Assembly (NCBI GenBank): GCA_937888775.1
Contig: CALAQT010000563.1
Span: forward strand, 1 to 6,840
Direction of reading: 5' to 3'
DNA length: 6,840 nucleotides
DNA from: an uncultured Actinomycetes bacterium
GTDB taxonomy: Bacteria > Actinomycetota > Thermoleophilia > Solirubrobacterales > Solirubrobacteraceae
A model generated the notes under the pieces. That model ran no database searches, was not told where the DNA came from, and worked only from the letters and a program-made list of their open reading frames with translations. The stretch's first letter is position 1; each line of letters begins with the position of its first letter. The position numbers and the translations under genes are program-made. This document shows, in pieces, positions 4,242 to 6,840 of this stretch.

Positions 4242-6840
4242 GTGTTCGGTAGCCGGAAGCTGATCGCGGCGGTGATGTCAGCGGTCTTTACTCTTGGTCT
4301 CGCCGCGATCCCGAATGCCTCCGCCGACGCGTGCACGGTCACCGTGACGCTGCTGGGCGGACAGCAGTTGACCTTTCCGGTAAACGTGCCGGCCGGGACG
4401 CCGGTCTCGTCGCTGTCGCTGCCGATCACGGGCGTGGTCGTCTCGGAGACGATGAGCTGCGCGCCGGCCACCACGACGGGCTCGTCGACGGGGTCGTCGA
4501 CGGGTTCGTCCACGACCGGTTCGTCCACGACCAGCTCCACTCCCACCTCCACCAGCAGCTCGTCCAGTTTCAGTTCCAGTTCCAGTTCCACAACGTCGAC
4601 TACGAGCACCACCTCCACCAGCAGCTCAAGCTCGACTTCGACCTCCAGCACGACCTCCACCGGACCCACGCAGACCCCGCCGCGTCTCTCCGGGCCCCCT
4701 AAGAACCAGCCCGTGTCCGCGCATAGCGGCGGACCCAAGCCAATCAAGCCCGGCTCGGGCCAGAAGCCCAAGTCGAAGTCGAAGTCCAAGACACCGGCGG
4801 CGAGCAAACTGCCGACCGGTAAGGGCGTGCCGTCGGCGACCAACCCGACGTTCTCGCTCTCGCTGCCCGGTCCAGCGCCGATCGGGGTGCCGAACTTCTT
4901 CATCGACAGCTTCAGGATCCCCCCGTTCCTGCTGCCGATCTATCAGGCGGCGGGGATCCAGTACGACGTTCCCTGGCAGGTACTGGCGGCAATCAACGAG
5001 ATCGAGACCGATTACGGGCGCAACCTGTCGGTTTCCTCGGCCGGCGCCGTCGGCTGGATGCAGTTCCTGCCATCGACGTGGAAGAGCTGGGGCGTGGACG
5101 CCAACGGCGACGGAGTGGCGGACCCCTACAACCCAGTCGATGCAATCTTTACGGCCGCGCGCTACTTGCACGCCGCCGGCGCCTCGCAAAACCTCTCGAG
5201 CGCGATCTACGCCTACAACCACGCCAACTGGTACGTGCAATCTGTGCTGCTGCGCGCCAAGTTGATCGGCGGCATCCCCAACGCGCTGATCGGGGCGCTG
5301 ACCAGCCTGGTCGAAGGTCACTTCCCGGTGGCAGCCCCCGCCAAGTACGCCGACGACGCGGTCATCCGCCTCGCGCGCCGCCGGGTCACGGGCTCCAACG
5401 CCGCGATCGCCGTCGACTCCAACCCCAACGCCAAGGGCACGGCGATCTTCGCCAAGCGCAACTCCCCGGTGATCGCCGCCAACGACGGCAAGATCGTCAA
5501 GATCGGCACCAGCCAGACCCTGGGCCACTATCTGGAGCTCCAGGACGCGACCGGCAACATCTACACCTACGCCCAGCTGGGGTCGGTCGTCAAGAGCTAT
5601 GCGGTCCCCAAGCCGGTCAAGCTGACCGCACGAGACATTGCCGGCGAGCTGTCGGCGCCAAGCGCCGGCGCGTCTCCCATCGCCCCCGCCACCGCCGGCT
5701 CGCAGCAGACGCCGACGGTCAGCGCCGCGCCGGCCGCCACGAAGTCGACCGTCGGCACAACCCCCGCCCAGGGCGCAAAGTCCACCAAGCGCGCTCCGAT
5801 CACGCTGCCGTCGACCTCGCCGGCAGCGAGCAAGGCCCTGACCACGGCCACGCCGATGGTCAAGGAGCGTCTATTCGCCGACCCTGCGCGCGCGGGTTCC
5901 TATGCCGCTGGAGGCGATCTGCAGCTACAGAGCACCACCCAGCAGATCGCCAGCTTCCAGAGCTATTTCTCAGACGTCCTTCATCTGAGGCGCAACCAGT
6001 ACACGCTCAAGCCCCTCAAGGTTGGCTCGATCGTGGTGGGGGGCACGATCCTGGGGCGGATCGGCGCTTCGACTCCCACCCTCGCCTCCCACCTGTACTT
6101 CATGATCCAGCCGGCCGGCAAGAAAGCACCGCAGATCGATCCCAAGCCGGTGCTCGACGGCTGGAAGCTTCTCGAGGCAACCGCTGAGTACCGCGCGGCG
6201 GGCGTCGACCCGTTCTTCGGTCCTGGCGCCAAGAACGCCACCGTCGGACAGGTGCTGCTGATGTCCAAGGCCCAGCTGACCACCCGGATCCTGCAGGACC
6301 CCCAGGTCCAGATCTACCCCTGCGGCCGCCGTGACATCGCCGCCGGGCTGATCGATCGGCGCGTTCTGGCGACGATCGAGTTCCTGTCAGCCTCCGGCCT
6401 GGATCCCTACGTCTCAGGGCTCCAGTGCGGGCACAGCCTGACCGGCTCCACCGGCACCGACGCCGCCGGCGCCACCGGAGCGAGTGTCGACATCGCCAAG
6501 ATAAACAACGTTCCCGTGCTCGGCCATCAGGGACCGGGCTCGATCACCGACATCACGATCCGGCGCCTGCTCACACTCCAAGGGGCGATGCAACCGAATC
6601 AGATCATCAGCACGATCGCCTACAAGGGCCAGAGCAACACGCTCGCATTGCCCGACCACAACAATCGAATCCAGATCACCTTCACGCCGGCCTTCGGCAC
6701 CAACAAGAAGCTGTCAGGCGAGATCCAGAGCATCCTCCAGCCCGGCCAGTGGGTGCAGTTGATCAACCGCATCAGCCAGATCCCAGAGCCGATCGTGCCG
6801 ATCGCCCCCAGCAAGTACGCGATCCGCACGCACGGCGGCT
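4242..6840 (+). CDS. Secreted multidomain lytic transglycosylase with degenerate M23-like and M15-like modules, 3' end beyond the window
   Basis: 866 residues are visible and the frame is open at the right edge. Residues 1-28 form a Sec signal peptide (RK, hydrophobic core, ASA before Asp29). Residues 29-76 are a small domain with Cys31 and Cys73; 80-140 is a Ser/Thr tract; 150-200 is Lys/Pro-rich, likely wall-spanning. Residues 230-340 are an MltB/SLT-type lytic transglycosylase domain: catalytic Glu255 in NEIETDYG, AVGWMQFLPSTW, a calcium-loop-like DANGDGVAD at 286-294, and AIYAYNHANWYV. It should cleave peptidoglycan glycan strands between MurNAc and GlcNAc. Residues 380-459 and 587-640 look like the two halves of an M23 (LytM) fold, separated by about 130 Ala/Ser/Pro/Thr-rich residues; Asp392 and His617 remain, but the other expected His positions are Ala388, Gln445 and Tyr619. 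Residues 680-830 resemble an M15-like DD-peptidase fold with CGHS at 729-732, VDIAKIN at 749-755 and LGHQG at 760-764, but the expected SxHxxG His is Gly743 and the DHxDHxHV motif reads DHNNRIQI at 805-812. The transglycosylase is confident; the degenerate modules are inferred by eye. Confidence 0.9.
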   Translation, partial: MFGSRKLIAAVMSAVFTLGLAAIPNASADACTVTVTLLGGQQLTFPVNVPAGTPVSSLSLPITGVVVSETMSCAPATTTGSSTGSSTGSSTTGSSTTSSTPTSTSSSSSFSSSSSSTTSTTSTTSTSSSSSTSTSSTTSTGPTQTPPRLSGPPKNQPVSAHSGGPKPIKPGSGQKPKSKSKSKTPAASKLPTGKGVPSATNPTFSLSLPGPAPIGVPNFFIDSFRIPPFLLPIYQAAGIQYDVPWQVLAAINEIETDYGRNLSVSSAGAVGWMQFLPSTWKSWGVDANGDGVADPYNPVDAIFTAARYLHAAGASQNLSSAIYAYNHANWYVQSVLLRAKLIGGIPNALIGALTSLVEGHFPVAAPAKYADDAVIRLARRRVTGSNAAIAVDSNPNAKGTAIFAKRNSPVIAANDGKIVKIGTSQTLGHYLELQDATGNIYTYAQLGSVVKSYAVPKPVKLTARDIAGELSAPSAGASPIAPATAGSQQTPTVSAAPAATKSTVGTTPAQGAKSTKRAPITLPSTSPAASKALTTATPMVKERLFADPARAGSYAAGGDLQLQSTTQQIASFQSYFSDVLHLRRNQYTLKPLKVGSIVVGGTILGRIGASTPTLASHLYFMIQPAGKKAPQIDPKPVLDGWKLLEATAEYRAAGVDPFFGPGAKNATVGQVLLMSKAQLTTRILQDPQVQIYPCGRRDIAAGLIDRRVLATIEFLSASGLDPYVSGLQCGHSLTGSTGTDAAGATGASVDIAKINNVPVLGHQGPGSITDITIRRLLTLQGAMQPNQIISTIAYKGQSNTLALPDHNNRIQITFTPAFGTNKKLSGEIQSILQPGQWVQLINRISQIPEPIVPIAPSKYAIRTHGG
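4479..4661 (+). repeat. Low-complexity Ser/Thr coding tract with short DNA repeats
   Basis: 61 codons that are almost all Ser or Thr, interrupted by a few Gly, one Pro and one Phe. At the DNA level it opens with near-tandem copies of GTCGTCGACGGG and TCGTCCACGACCGG and later has three AGTTCC units. Such tracts act as flexible, often glycosylated spacers between signal peptide and enzyme in wall proteins; the repeats make length variation by slippage plausible. The reverse strand is open here only because of this composition. Confidence 0.8.

Noticed and set aside
4199..4903. A 234-residue minus-strand open frame rich in Val, Glu, Leu and Asp
   Set aside because: It is the mirror of the Ser/Thr tract and its repeats. 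It lies antisense to a well-supported gene with signal peptide and Shine-Dalgarno, and its repetitive composition follows from the sense strand.
4626..5528. A 300-residue minus-strand open frame
   Set aside because: It is antisense to the transglycosylase domain, is dominated by Gly, Arg, Val and Asp, and shows no recognisable domain.
5078..6187. A 369-residue plus-strand open frame
   Set aside because: It overlaps the cell-wall gene in another frame and is Arg/Gln/Pro-rich, as expected for a shadow frame in GC-rich DNA; the other frame carries recognisable motifs throughout.

Overview
The window is GC-rich, with the codon use, GTG starts and protein families of an actinobacterium. Several proteins (TilS with a GHTATDQVET motif, a MerR-like cyclase, a lytic transglycosylase carrying M23-like and M15-like modules) look most like Thermoleophilia/Solirubrobacterales. 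That taxonomic placement is inference from remembered protein style, not a database result. I see no tRNA, rRNA, insertion sequence, phage gene or CRISPR array. It reads as core chromosome, with one large envelope gene that is the least ordinary part.

Left part, minus strand (1-2253): a class III adenylyl cyclase with an N-terminal MerR-type helix-turn-helix is followed, with a 4-bp ATGA overlap, by tilS (tRNA-Ile lysidine synthase). tilS runs off the left edge. The 205 bases upstream of the cyclase hold a perfect TTGACA -35 box and, directly beside it, an 8-bp inverted repeat.

Middle (2254-3882): an SCP2-like lipid-binding protein (minus) and an NP-I family nucleoside phosphorylase (plus) are transcribed divergently with only 43 bases between their starts. 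The phosphorylase ends 8 bases from the end of a convergent gene for a small coiled-coil protein with an Ala/Ser/Lys tail.

Right part (3883-6840): a 359-base gene-free stretch precedes a large secreted cell-wall protein, of which 866 residues are visible and which continues past the right edge. Bases 4076-4157 of this leader fold on paper into a three-way junction, followed by a GC-rich hairpin and a strong Shine-Dalgarno. This looks like a cis-regulatory RNA that I cannot assign to a known class. The protein has a signal peptide, a Ser/Thr tract, a Lys/Pro stretch, a lytic transglycosylase domain with an EF-hand-like calcium loop, an M23-like (LytM fold) domain split by about 130 residues, and an M15-like domain. 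Both peptidase-like modules have lost most of their metal-binding and catalytic residues by my reading. The likely picture is an active glycan-cleaving enzyme carrying two pseudo-peptidase modules, under RNA-level control.
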